This document shows, piece by piece, positions 54,143-62,133 of a stretch of 64,000 nt of DNA. Made by a program: the position numbers and the translations under genes. Positions within the stretch are counted from its first letter, which is position 1. Each line of letters opens with the position of its first letter. This stretch comes from a virus. The notes under the pieces were generated by a model. The model did no database searches and was not told the origin of the DNA. It worked only from the letters and a program-made list of their open reading frames with translations. The DNA is taken from positions 20,475 through 84,474 of the IMG/VR virus record IMGVR_UViG_3300023174_006147; one strand, written 5' to 3'.

Positions 54143-54568
54143 TTACTTAATATCAATTTTCTTTGGCAACATAGCCTCAGGAACATTACGTACTAGACTG
54201 ATCTTCAGAAGTCCGTTTTCAATCTGTGCATCAGTGACTTCTAGGAAATTCGTAAGTCTAAAATATCGCTCAAAATTTCTAAAAGCAAGACCTCGATAAA
54301 TGTACTCTGCGGTATTGTCGAACGTTTTAGTACCTGTAACAATCAAATGACTGTCTTGGACTGTAAGCTCAATTTCCTCTCGTGCAAATCCAGCAACTGC
54401 TAGTTCAATTTCATAATGATCTTCATCAACCTTGATGACATTATGCGGAGGATAATTATTTTGAATTTGATTAGCAAATCGACTTTCGAAATCATTAAAG
54501 ATTTGGTCAATTCCTACAAGGGTGCGACTTAGCGCACTAGTATCAAAACGAATTACATCGCGACTCAT
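54143..54568 (-). CDS. small heat-shock protein (Hsp20/IbpA)
   Basis: 141 aa from MSRDVIRFDTSAL with AAGGAG upstream. Alpha-crystallin domain: 'ELAVAGFAREEIELTVQDSHLIVTG' and 'YRGLAFRNFERYFRL', then 'IENGLLKISLVRNVPE'. Holdase that keeps proteins refoldable by DnaK encoded next door. Many T4-like phages carry an Hsp20. Confidence 0.93.
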   Translation of the reverse strand: MSRDVIRFDTSALSRTLVGIDQIFNDFESRFANQIQNNYPPHNVIKVDEDHYEIELAVAGFAREEIELTVQDSHLIVTGTKTFDNTAEYIYRGLAFRNFERYFRLTNFLEVTDAQIENGLLKISLVRNVPEAMLPKKIDIK

Positions 54569-54634
54569 ATTTTTCTCCTTAAAAAGCAAGATATGTGCGT
54601 GGCCCATTAGGCACCACGCACATATTATATAGAA

Positions 54635-56521
54635 TTATTGTGCTTCTGTAAACTCTGCATCAACAACTTCTTCGCCGTCGGATGAAGGATTTGCATCTGC
54701 TTCTTTCTGTGCCATTGCTTCGTACAGTAGCTGACTTGCTACACCTAGATCACTGAGCTTTTGTGTAATTGCATCCTTGTCATCACTCTTGACAGCTTCT
54801 TCAACAGCAACACATGCTTCTTCGATCTTGGTCTTGGCACCGTCTTCAAGTGTAGTTTCTTCTAGATCCTTGCGAATAGAATCAACTTGACTTTCTGCAC
54901 GATTCTTTGTTTCAATGAGTTCGCGAGCGGTCTTGTCAGCTTCTGCATTATCTTCTGCTTCCTTGACCATGCGAGCGATTTCTTCTTCACTGAGGCCAGA
55001 ATCACTCTTAATTGTGATATTGTTTTCCTTGCCGGTGCCCTTGTCCTTGGCAGAAATCTTCATGATACCATTTGCGTCAACATCAAATGTTACTTCAATT
55101 TGCGGAGTGCCACGACGCGCTGGTGGGATGCCGTCGAGATCAAAAACTCCCAACATCTTGTTGTACTGTGCAAGTTCACGCTCGCCCTGGCTTACTTTGA
55201 TAGTCACTGCTGGCTGATTATCCTCGGCAGTGGAGAACACCTGCGACTTCTTTGCAGGAATCGTAGTATTCTTTTCAATCAACTTGGCAAAGATGCCACC
55301 TGAAGTTTCAATTCCAAGACTTAGAGGAATAACATCTAGAAGTAACACATCATTGCGGTCACCGGCCAATACAGCGCCTTGAATTGCTGCGCCAGCTGCA
55401 ACTGCTTCATCAGGATTCACATCACGACGAGGAGCTTTTCCAAATAACTTTTCAACTGCTTCTTGTACCTTAGGCATACGAGTCTGACCGCCAACAAGAA
55501 TCACTTCATCAATATCAGAAGCAGAAACCTTGGCATCCTTTAGTGCAACCTTACAAGGCTCAATTGAGCGTTTGATCAAGTCGTCAACTAGTGCTTCAAA
55601 CTTGGCACGAGTAATAGAAACATCTAGGTGCTTAGGTCCAGTTGCGTCAGCAGTGACGTAAGGTAGATTCACCGATGTTGACTGAGAACTTGACAATTCA
55701 ATCTTGGCCTTTTCAGCAGCATCCTTAAGACGCTGTAGTGCCATCATGTCCTTGGTCAAATCAATACCCGAGTCTTTCTTAAACTCTGACACTAGATGAT
55801 CCATCAATCGTTGATCAAAGTCTTCACCGCCTAGGAAAGTATCACCGTTAGTAGACAACACTTCAATCTGCTTTTCGCCATCAACGTCTGCAATTTCAAT
55901 AATGGAAACGTCAAATGTTCCTCCTCCGAGGTCAAACACTGCGACCTTTCGATCCTTGTTGTCAGTCTTGTCAACTCCGTAGGCAAGCGCAGCAGCAGTT
56001 GGCTCGTTGATAATACGCAAAACTTCAAGGCCAGCAATTTTACCGGCGTCTTTGGTTGCCTGTCGTTGACTATCATTGAAGTAAGCTGGAACTGTAATAA
56101 CAGCTTGTGTTACAGTTTGTCCTAGATAGTCTTCGGCAGTCTGCTTCATTTTGCGTAGAACTTCGGCAGAAATTTGTGGCGGAGCTAGCTTTTCATCATT
56201 GGCTTCTACCCAGGCATCTCCGTTATCCGCCTTGATAATCTTGTAAGGCATCAAGTTGATGTCTTTTTGAACAGCATCTTCGTTGAAGGTTCTGCCAATT
56301 AGTCGCTTTGCAGCATAAATTGTATTTTTGGGATTTGTAACAGCTTGACGCTTTGCAGTTGCTCCAACTAGGATCTCGTCCTTAGTGTATGCAACAATCG
56401 ACGGTGTTGTGCGACCGCCTTCGCTATTTTCAATAATCTTAGTTTTGCCATTTTCAATGATGGCTACGCAACTATTTGTGGTTCCTAAGTCCACGCCGAT
56501 CACGACGTTCTTTTTGCTCAT
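54635..56521 (-). CDS. dnaK: Hsp70 chaperone DnaK
   Basis: 628 aa, full length. ATPase signatures '[13 protein letters not shown]', '[13 protein letters not shown]' and '[14 protein letters not shown]'; substrate domain '[16 protein letters not shown]'; helical lid; C-terminal '[12 protein letters not shown]' like bacterial DnaK. AAAGGAGAACAACAA upstream; late box GTATAAATA about 65 nt before the start. No DnaJ or GrpE visible, so host co-chaperones are presumably used. A complete DnaK in a phage is unusual. Confidence 0.96.
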   Translation of the reverse strand: MSKKNVVIGVDLGTTNSCVAIIENGKTKIIENSEGGRTTPSIVAYTKDEILVGATAKRQAVTNPKNTIYAAKRLIGRTFNEDAVQKDINLMPYKIIKADNGDAWVEANDEKLAPPQISAEVLRKMKQTAEDYLGQTVTQAVITVPAYFNDSQRQATKDAGKIAGLEVLRIINEPTAAALAYGVDKTDNKDRKVAVFDLGGGTFDVSIIEIADVDGEKQIEVLSTNGDTFLGGEDFDQRLMDHLVSEFKKDSGIDLTKDMMALQRLKDAAEKAKIELSSSQSTSVNLPYVTADATGPKHLDVSITRAKFEALVDDLIKRSIEPCKVALKDAKVSASDIDEVILVGGQTRMPKVQEAVEKLFGKAPRRDVNPDEAVAAGAAIQGAVLAGDRNDVLLLDVIPLSLGIETSGGIFAKLIEKNTTIPAKKSQVFSTAEDNQPAVTIKVSQGERELAQYNKMLGVFDLDGIPPARRGTPQIEVTFDVDANGIMKISAKDKGTGKENNITIKSDSGLSEEEIARMVKEAEDNAEADKTARELIETKNRAESQVDSIRKDLEETTLEDGAKTKIEEACVAVEEAVKSDDKDAITQKLSDLGVASQLLYEAMAQKEADANPSSDGEEVVDAEFTEAQ

Positions 56522-56579
56522 TTGTTGTTCTCCTTTTTATAAGCAAGAAATGTAAAACCCCTAAGGCATTTTACAAATA

Positions 56580-56587
56580 TATTTATA
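56580..56587 (-). promoter_or_regulatory. late-promoter-like box TATAAATA
   Basis: Minus-strand box upstream of dnaK, here with a normal 50-60 nt leader and ribosome site. Confidence 0.5.
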
Positions 56588-56617
56588 CACGAAAAATCAT
56601 TAACTGTAAATATTTCT

Positions 56618-57028
56618 TTATGACCATTTTAATGCAAACATAGTAAAGTCTCGACTATCTTTAAATGCAAAACACACGGCATCTAGTCCTGAGATTCCAT
56701 TCTCGTTCCACTCACCATCTTCCCAAACATCTTCAATAATACGATGCCAGTCGTGCCTCCATTTGCCCCGACAATTACTTTCACACCATTTAGCAATTTC
56801 TGCTACTGTAAAATGATAATCCCATGCCTGGAATGAATCTGGTATACGATCCATTATATAAATGTGAGAGTAGCCGTGATATTGATCTTTCTTTAATCTA
56901 TTGCCGCGGGGATTGTAGTCGGAATCATACTTGATTTCATATTCGCGCCAGGTCTTGCAGCCGTAGTTTTCAAGAAAACGTTTTTCTTTCCAACCCTTCC
57001 AACGATCTTTTAGATTCTGAATATTCAT
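56618..57028 (-). CDS. small protein of the 'F.LKW' family
   Basis: 136 aa from MNIQNLKDRWKG; its ATG overlaps the TGA of the upstream paralogue (ATGA). Ends 'DFTMFALKWS'. Trp-rich; function unknown. Confidence 0.6.
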   Translation of the reverse strand: MNIQNLKDRWKGWKEKRFLENYGCKTWREYEIKYDSDYNPRGNRLKKDQYHGYSHIYIMDRIPDSFQAWDYHFTVAEIAKWCESNCRGKWRHDWHRIIEDVWEDGEWNENGISGLDAVCFAFKDSRDFTMFALKWS

Positions 57029-57219
57029 GACCATCTCAAAGTAAAAAATATATGATCTTTAGAGTTTTTAAAATACAACCTCGGATGACGGTATAACCAT
57101 CGGCCGTCTTTGCCATCACCGAAGTTGTTTTTTAACCAAGTCATTACACTGTTGTCGAGCCACAAATTAAGTTCCACAACATGATATTCTACTCCAAAAT
57201 AAAATCCATTATATTTCAA
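57025..57219 (-). CDS. small protein of the 'F.LKW' family
   Basis: 64 aa with a TTG start after AGGATTC; the homologous region ('FGVEYHVVELNLWLD') requires at least this start. Ends 'HIFFTLRWS'. Overlaps the phosphoesterase stop by 11 nt. Start uncertain. Confidence 0.5.
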   Translation of the reverse strand: MKYNGFYFGVEYHVVELNLWLDNSVMTWLKNNFGDGKDGRWLYRHPRLYFKNSKDHIFFTLRWS

Positions 57220-58024
57220 AAAAGAATCCTGGATCAAATTCTTCGGCTCGTTGCTCGTGGCCAGCATAACCTCTGGGATTGCAAAGAACCCGGGTTTCGC
57301 CTACCATGTAATCTACGGGATCGTGCATATGACCGTGGGTCCAGGCTTTGATTTGAGGGTTGTCCATGATAAGATCCTCGAGGTGATTATGATAGCCACC
57401 ATTTAGATAATACTCAGAGAGATACTTTTCATTAACACTTTGGGGAGTAGGAGCATGATGGCTAACTACAACCACCTTGTCGTCTCGGTGATCAGCAAGA
57501 AAGTTACTCAACTGTTGAACAGCAAAAGTATTTTCCTGAATTGCACAACGTGGAGTGAATTTATTTGTCCAATAATTGTTCACACGCTTAGAATCCTCAT
57601 AACGAATTAAATGAAAATCATTCATCATCATGCCTACCTGTGTAGTGGTAATTGGACAACGACGATGCATATCAGTCCACATCGTTCCTCCCCAGAAATA
57701 TACATCATCAATTTGCACATTATCGTTGTCAAGAAAATGGACATTATCAGGAAGAATTTTAGAAATCCACTTATAGGTAGTTTCAAACGTATTGTGATAA
57801 TGCTCATGATTACCCATGATATATACTACCTTACGATATTTTGTCATTTCCTCTGATGCAAATCTTCGATATCGATCAGCCATAAACACATTCTTGCCTG
57901 CGTTTTCTGCTAGACGAAGGTGACCTGCTTCCATACAGTCGCCGGCGATGATTAATACATCGCCGCCAGGTAGTTCTATATCTCGCACATTGATATGCAG
58001 GTCTGATACAAGATTAATTTTCAT
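57209..58024 (-). CDS. metallophosphoesterase
   Basis: 271 aa calcineurin-like enzyme with 'VSDLHINVRD', 'IIAGDCMEAG', 'MGNHEHYHN', 'VSHHAPTP' and 'THGHMHDPVD' metal motifs all present. Substrate unknown. Consensus promoter at 58063-58091. Confidence 0.85.
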   Translation of the reverse strand: MKINLVSDLHINVRDIELPGGDVLIIAGDCMEAGHLRLAENAGKNVFMADRYRRFASEEMTKYRKVVYIMGNHEHYHNTFETTYKWISKILPDNVHFLDNDNVQIDDVYFWGGTMWTDMHRRCPITTTQVGMMMNDFHLIRYEDSKRVNNYWTNKFTPRCAIQENTFAVQQLSNFLADHRDDKVVVVSHHAPTPQSVNEKYLSEYYLNGGYHNHLEDLIMDNPQIKAWTHGHMHDPVDYMVGETRVLCNPRGYAGHEQRAEEFDPGFFFEI

Positions 58025-58062
58025 TTTACGTCCTAAGAGATGATTTAAATTTACTATGCTAC

Positions 58063-58091
58063 ATTATATAATAAAATCATGTTAATGTCAA
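58063..58091 (-). promoter_or_regulatory. sigma-70 promoter
   Basis: TTGACA, 17-bp spacer, TATAAT on the minus strand. Confidence 0.82.
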
Positions 58092-58094
58092 TTC

Positions 58095-58102
58095 TATAAA
58101 TA
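58095..58102 (+). promoter_or_regulatory. late-promoter-like box TATAAATA
   Basis: Plus strand, seven nt before the ATG at 58110, no ribosome site; overlaps closely with the divergent early promoter. Confidence 0.6.
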
Positions 58103-58109
58103 CAATGCA

Positions 58110-58505
58110 ATGATCAAATTCAAAAAAGCAATGTGGTTCACTCTAGGTATCGTTCTCTTGGGTGTAGCCTATATCGGACTCATCACTCCTGGTATTCCCT
58201 GGTCCACTCCCACAGTAGGTGCAGCATTCTGCTTTAGTAAGAGCAGTGACCGTTGGCACAATTGGATTATGAATCATAGGCTATTTGGACCTTTTCTGCT
58301 CAATTGGAAAGAAAAGAGAATTTTCCCTACTAAAGCAAAATGGGCAATGGTACTTACCATGGATTCAAGTTTGGTTATATTATGGTTCACTACTCACAAT
58401 TGGAAAGCCGTATTAGGATTAGGCATAGCTATGATGCTTGTTGCCGTATGGGCTCTTAGGTATCCAGGTAGTGTAGAAGACTGGGAAAAACAGCAAAAAC
58501 TTTAA
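58110..58505 (+). CDS. YbaN-like (DUF454) inner-membrane protein
   Basis: 131 aa. 'LGIVLLGVAYIGLITPGIPWSTPT' N-terminal helix pair, 'CFSKSSDRWHNWIMNHRLFGPFLLNW' DUF454 motif, then two further transmembrane segments. Probably of bacterial origin; role in phage unknown. Confidence 0.8.
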   Translation: MIKFKKAMWFTLGIVLLGVAYIGLITPGIPWSTPTVGAAFCFSKSSDRWHNWIMNHRLFGPFLLNWKEKRIFPTKAKWAMVLTMDSSLVILWFTTHNWKAVLGLGIAMMLVAVWALRYPGSVEDWEKQQKL

Positions 58506-58532
58506 AAATCTTGCGTTTTTCCCGTAGTAAAG

Positions 58533-58787
58533 TCAATCCGTTAAATAATCGCCGTATTTTAGTAAGAACATTGTACGTTTTGGTTCATTAAAAAAATCCA
58601 AACACATACGATGTTCATAATTTTTACCTCTAGGATCGCGATAATGTTGTTCTCGTGTAGTAAATCCTAAGACGTTCTTGGTGCGTTCTCTAAACTTTAA
58701 TACCTTGGGATAATCGATATCAAGTTGTGTATAAAGAATATACCATTTACGCATGGGCATCTTGACAGATTTCCAAGACTTATCCAT
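58533..58787 (-). CDS. small protein related to 'F.LKW' family
   Basis: 84 aa, basic, ends 'KRTMFLLKYGDYLTD'. ATG overlaps the stop position of the exonuclease gene by 1 nt. Function unknown. Confidence 0.55.
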   Translation of the reverse strand: MDKSWKSVKMPMRKWYILYTQLDIDYPKVLKFRERTKNVLGFTTREQHYRDPRGKNYEHRMCLDFFNEPKRTMFLLKYGDYLTD

Positions 58788-59314
58788 TAGATTCGAGAAC
58801 GCCCTAGTTTACGCATTACATTTTGTACACCAATTGCCTGCCGCTTTGCGTCTTCTAATGCATTGTGCTTTGCGGATTGTGGCATGTCTGGGTTAGCGAG
58901 ATCAAATAAGGTTCGTGTATCTCGACAGTCCCAGAATTTCCAAGGTTCAGTTCGTCCCATCTGGCGCAGAAGGTCTTCGATAATAACAATATCAAATACT
59001 GCTCCATGTGACCATACTTTATCACATCCCCATGCAAATTTATGAAACTGGTCCATTGCTTCATTCAGTGAAATTCGATCATCATCACTGAATGCTTCCA
59101 ACATAATTTCAGGATCTTGCTTACTCCACCACTCCAAGGTGTTGGGATCAATTTCTCTTCCTAACTTTTCCTGCTCTTCGATATCAATTCGAATGTACAT
59201 TTCATCAAAAAATTCATCAGTGAATGGATCAAACTTAACTGCACCTAGCGTCAAAATAGTCGCTCTAGGATCAGTTGACATCGTTTCAAGGTCAAACATA
59301 AGGTGTCTTGGCAT
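58787..59314 (-). CDS. DexA-type 3'-5' exonuclease
   Basis: 175 aa. Exo I 'LMFDLETMSTDP', Exo II 'VWSHGAVFDIVI', Exo III 'KHNALEDAKRQA' (His-Asp). Like T4 DexA, likely degrades DNA 3' ends. Second DEDDh enzyme in the window. Confidence 0.88.
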   Translation of the reverse strand: MPRHLMFDLETMSTDPRATILTLGAVKFDPFTDEFFDEMYIRIDIEEQEKLGREIDPNTLEWWSKQDPEIMLEAFSDDDRISLNEAMDQFHKFAWGCDKVWSHGAVFDIVIIEDLLRQMGRTEPWKFWDCRDTRTLFDLANPDMPQSAKHNALEDAKRQAIGVQNVMRKLGRSRI

Positions 59315-59340
59315 ATTACTATTCCTTCTATTGAGGCTTA

Positions 59341-59369
59341 ATTATATGAGTTTTTCATTAGATAGTCAA
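59341..59369 (-). promoter_or_regulatory. sigma-70 promoter
   Basis: TTGACT, 17-bp spacer, TATAAT on the minus strand, ahead of the exonuclease gene. An AATTTGGCTT/AAGCCAAATT hairpin (59413-59455) lies just upstream. Confidence 0.78.
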
Positions 59370-59512
59370 TAGATAAAATCAAGTTAGAAAATACTGAAAA
59401 AATAGGTTGATAATTTGGCTTCTTAAAAATTGGTATTTTATCAAAAGCCAAATTATACTATGTACAGGTCAGTTGTCTGAGAGCAGCAAATTTAAGTTAA
59501 TTTAAATTTACA

Positions 59513-59704
59513 TTATGATGTTCTAGTCATCGAGGCTGCTTCACGAACAAGAGTAACAAGATCATCAACAGTGCTCACTATGATCTTTGTGCTAGCATAT
59601 TCGTTATCGCTATTTTTACCACTGGCCTCAAGGAGAAAACCGTTATCAAACATGGCGATGTGCAGATTTTCATTAATAGTAGTTATTTTTTCACTAATTT
59701 GCAT
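59513..59704 (-). CDS. hypothetical small protein
   Basis: 63 aa, MQISEKITTINENLH..., mixed alpha/beta with AAGGAATAT upstream and a consensus promoter at 59750-59778. Not recognised. Confidence 0.55.
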   Translation of the reverse strand: MQISEKITTINENLHIAMFDNGFLLEASGKNSDNEYASTKIIVSTVDDLVTLVREAASMTRTS

Positions 59705-59749
59705 TTTATATTCCTTATTATGTTAGAGTGTGTCCTCTACATGTTATTT

Positions 59750-59778
59750 ATTATAGTAGTTTATAATATTAACGTCAA
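59750..59778 (-). promoter_or_regulatory. sigma-70 promoter
   Basis: TTGACG, 17-bp spacer, TATAAT on the minus strand. Confidence 0.75.
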
Positions 59779-59966
59779 TATAAAACCTTAATACTGTCAT
59801 ACTTTAACAACAAAAATGTGGTCAACGAATGATCCTCAGGTTCAAATTCCATATGATAAACCGCGCCATATTTTCTGAATGGAAGAAATTTTACTCCAGA
59901 TGATTTTATGGTTCTATTCACCTCATGAAAATGTTTCAATGGAACTTTAATCTTCATTCTGGACAT
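59775..59966 (-). CDS. small protein related to 'F.LKW' family
   Basis: 63 aa, ends 'TTFLLLKYDSIKVLY'. Overlaps the upstream gene by 20 nt. Function unknown. Confidence 0.5.
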   Translation of the reverse strand: MSRMKIKVPLKHFHEVNRTIKSSGVKFLPFRKYGAVYHMEFEPEDHSLTTFLLLKYDSIKVLY

Positions 59967-60213
59967 TGTCTTCCTCTAGGATCTCTGCGCAGTTATCTGC
60001 ATCTATGCGCAGCAAACATCGCTTAAACTTGATGCTACCTTTGGTATGATCACTTTCAGGTGTTTCTTTTGTTGACCAAGGAATTTTTGCAGTGACATGA
60101 TTAACATAATGAGTTTCACCATGAGCCTTGATGACCCACATAGGAATTGTCTCATTCTCAAGATGTTTCTTGTTAAAATGGAACACAAGATTCTTACAAA
60201 CTTTCTCAATCAT
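59947..60213 (-). CDS. hypothetical small protein
   Basis: 88 aa, 'WVIKAHGETHYVNHVTAKIPWS', two late Cys. ATGA overlap with the gene upstream. Not recognised. Confidence 0.55.
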   Translation of the reverse strand: MIEKVCKNLVFHFNKKHLENETIPMWVIKAHGETHYVNHVTAKIPWSTKETPESDHTKGSIKFKRCLLRIDADNCAEILEEDNVQNED

Positions 60214-60473
60214 GCTACTACTCCTTCGCGACTAGCAGCCCATTGACAAGCAGCTTCTATCTTAGCTTCTGCAAGTAGCTGCATCATAGCATTAGCTTCT
60301 CGACGCTTGCGAATAAGTGAGTAGATGGTAGTTCCACCTCGGCCGCTGCGAATCTCTGCGGTCCACTTGGCCTTAAGATTTCGGATTTCCTGGGATAGTT
60401 CGTTGTATTCCTTCTTCCATGCTACACGGAAGGTAAGATAAGTTTCGCGGTTATTAAAATTAAATTCGTTCAT
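60210..60473 (-). CDS. hypothetical helical protein
   Basis: 87 aa, Arg/Lys/Ala-rich helices ('ELSQEIRNLKAKWTAEIRSGRGG'), which could bind nucleic acid. AAGGAGAA upstream. I recall similar phage hypotheticals. Confidence 0.6.
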   Translation of the reverse strand: MNEFNFNNRETYLTFRVAWKKEYNELSQEIRNLKAKWTAEIRSGRGGTTIYSLIRKRREANAMMQLLAEAKIEAACQWAASREGVVA

Positions 60474-60484
60474 GATATTTCTCC

Positions 60485-60853
60485 TTAATTGAACTGTTCG
60501 TCTAAAACGCTGAATGCTTTTTGTGGTCGGAATTTATACAGACTGTACTTGAAAAAATAAGGATGTCTGTCCTACAACGGTTCGGTAGTCAAGCTAGTAT
60601 AGCCTCGATCATTGTCAGGTTCAAAGAACTTATGATGTTTGATGTTTAACTGGACTAACTCTTCCGAAATCTTGTTCAGTGAGTTTTCTGATTTGACACC
60701 TATTAGAATAAGGTGACTTGTGGACTTAGGCTTACCTAAATCTCGTCCTGCTTCAAGCGCAGAGTGCGCAGCCTGGACAATTTGTTGTTCAATTGGGAGA
60801 TCTTCGCGAACGAAGGTGTATACTATATTCTTATCTTCTGCAATCTATGACAT
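60485..60853 (-). CDS. Pth2-like protein with two in-frame amber codons
   Basis: 123 codons from the ATG at 60853, seven nt after AAAGGAA. TAG is codon 3 (60845-60847) and codon 94 (60572-60574); the frame otherwise stays open to TAA at 60485. 'DLPIEQQIVQAAHSALEAG', 'SHLILIGVKSE' and 'YTSLTTEPL' are PTH2-family features, and the stretch after the second TAG ('DRHPYFFKYSLYKF') looks like the natural C-terminus. Both interruptions are amber, none TAA/TGA: read-through or recent decay. Confidence 0.65.
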
Positions 60854-60859
60854 TTTCAT

Positions 60860-60990
60860 TTCCTTTAAAAGTGGGGCTTATCACCCCGGGATGCCCGTAG
60901 CCTGATACGTCTATCAGATTCACTAGTAAATTCTAGCTATACCGAGTGTGGTCCTTTCGGATCCCATGGCCGGACTATCTTTTATTTATT
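60860..60990 (-). other. structured leader region
   Basis: About 125 nt between the AAA+ ATPase stop and the amber-containing gene, with hairpins GGGG/CCCC (loop TGATAAG), CTGATA/TATCAG and TCC-GAAA-GGA. Could be a 5' regulatory RNA; no known riboswitch motif recognised. Confidence 0.35.
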
Positions 60991-60993
60991 TAC

Positions 60994-62067
60994 TCAGAGG
61001 GCGTCCCAAACATTATATGATTTTTCCTTAACCTTGACCAGCATAGCTTGAATGCCACGCTCGTTCTCAAACATGAAGCGAGTGCCGTCGTTTTCGATCT
61101 TCTTGAGGTCAGTGGTAGCAAAACGAGCCTGTCGCCAATCATATTCCTCGTCGCCGTTTTCGTCCTTTTCCCAGATCTTGTAGCTAATGCAAACCTGCTT
61201 GTTAAGCGGGTTGCCTCGCCATTCTTCGTCACTGACATCTTCCTGCTCGACGAGTTTGCCATCAACATGCAGGTGTACCTTGTACTTGCACTCTTCGCTG
61301 TACTCAGGCTTGGCGTTCAGCATCTTCATAGCTTCCTGCGGCGGCTCGTTATAACGGTTCATTTCTTCAACAAGTGCCTTGAGCATGTCAAAGTTGAAAG
61401 CAGAGAATGTGCCAGTGATCTGAACAATGCGCTCAATGTACTCCTTGGCATCAAGACGATCTTCACAGTATTCACGAATAAAGTCAGCGTCAAGGCCCTT
61501 GAAGTCCAGCATGTAGAAGATACGGCCCGGGCGGTTACGCATATGCTTATCAATACGCCACTTGTCGTTGCAGGTCAGGATGAACAGCTTCTTGCTGGGA
61601 AACACACCATCAAGCAGTGTAAGCATCTGCTCCTGGCTGTCCTCGTCATAGACCTTTTCGAACTCGTCAAATAGTACAATACAAGGCTGCTCAATGCTCT
61701 GGATTAGAGTATTGAACTTATCACCAACCCAGGGCTGATTGATAACAATGGTTGGAACACCAGCTTCGGCAGCAGTAACAGAAAGATTCTTAGCAAGTAG
61801 ACTCTTGCCCGAACCCTTTTCACCGTTAAGAAGTACACCAGTACTTACATCACGATCCATGAAGGTTGAAAAAATTCGACCAGTGTGGCGAGTGGTATCG
61901 CCGTAGAGCTTTGTACCAATTGTAAAAGATTCAATTTGCTGAAGGAAAAGATTGCCCATCATATCCTGGTTAACAGTGTAGTTGCCAACCGGAAGTGTTT
62001 CGTGAAGGTCCATTGCTTCCTTTGAGGAAACTCGAAATGTATTGCCGCTCTTCATGTAGTAAGTCAT
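60994..62067 (-). CDS. AAA+ ATPase
   Basis: 357 aa. Walker A 'LLNGEKGSGKSLLA', Walker B 'PCIVLFDEFEKV', sensor 1 'LFILTCNDKWR', Arg finger region 'MRNRPGRIFY'. The N-terminal 80 residues and a C-terminal beta-rich domain (after 260) are lineage-specific. Possible remodelling or unfoldase role; substrate unknown. Confidence 0.85.
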   Translation of the reverse strand: MTYYMKSGNTFRVSSKEAMDLHETLPVGNYTVNQDMMGNLFLQQIESFTIGTKLYGDTTRHTGRIFSTFMDRDVSTGVLLNGEKGSGKSLLAKNLSVTAAEAGVPTIVINQPWVGDKFNTLIQSIEQPCIVLFDEFEKVYDEDSQEQMLTLLDGVFPSKKLFILTCNDKWRIDKHMRNRPGRIFYMLDFKGLDADFIREYCEDRLDAKEYIERIVQITGTFSAFNFDMLKALVEEMNRYNEPPQEAMKMLNAKPEYSEECKYKVHLHVDGKLVEQEDVSDEEWRGNPLNKQVCISYKIWEKDENGDEEYDWRQARFATTDLKKIENDGTRFMFENERGIQAMLVKVKEKSYNVWDAL

Positions 62068-62133
62068 TGTATAATCCTAACTGTGTGTTGTTTTCGTGAT
62101 TATTATATGCGGAAATACACTCGCTGTCTACAG

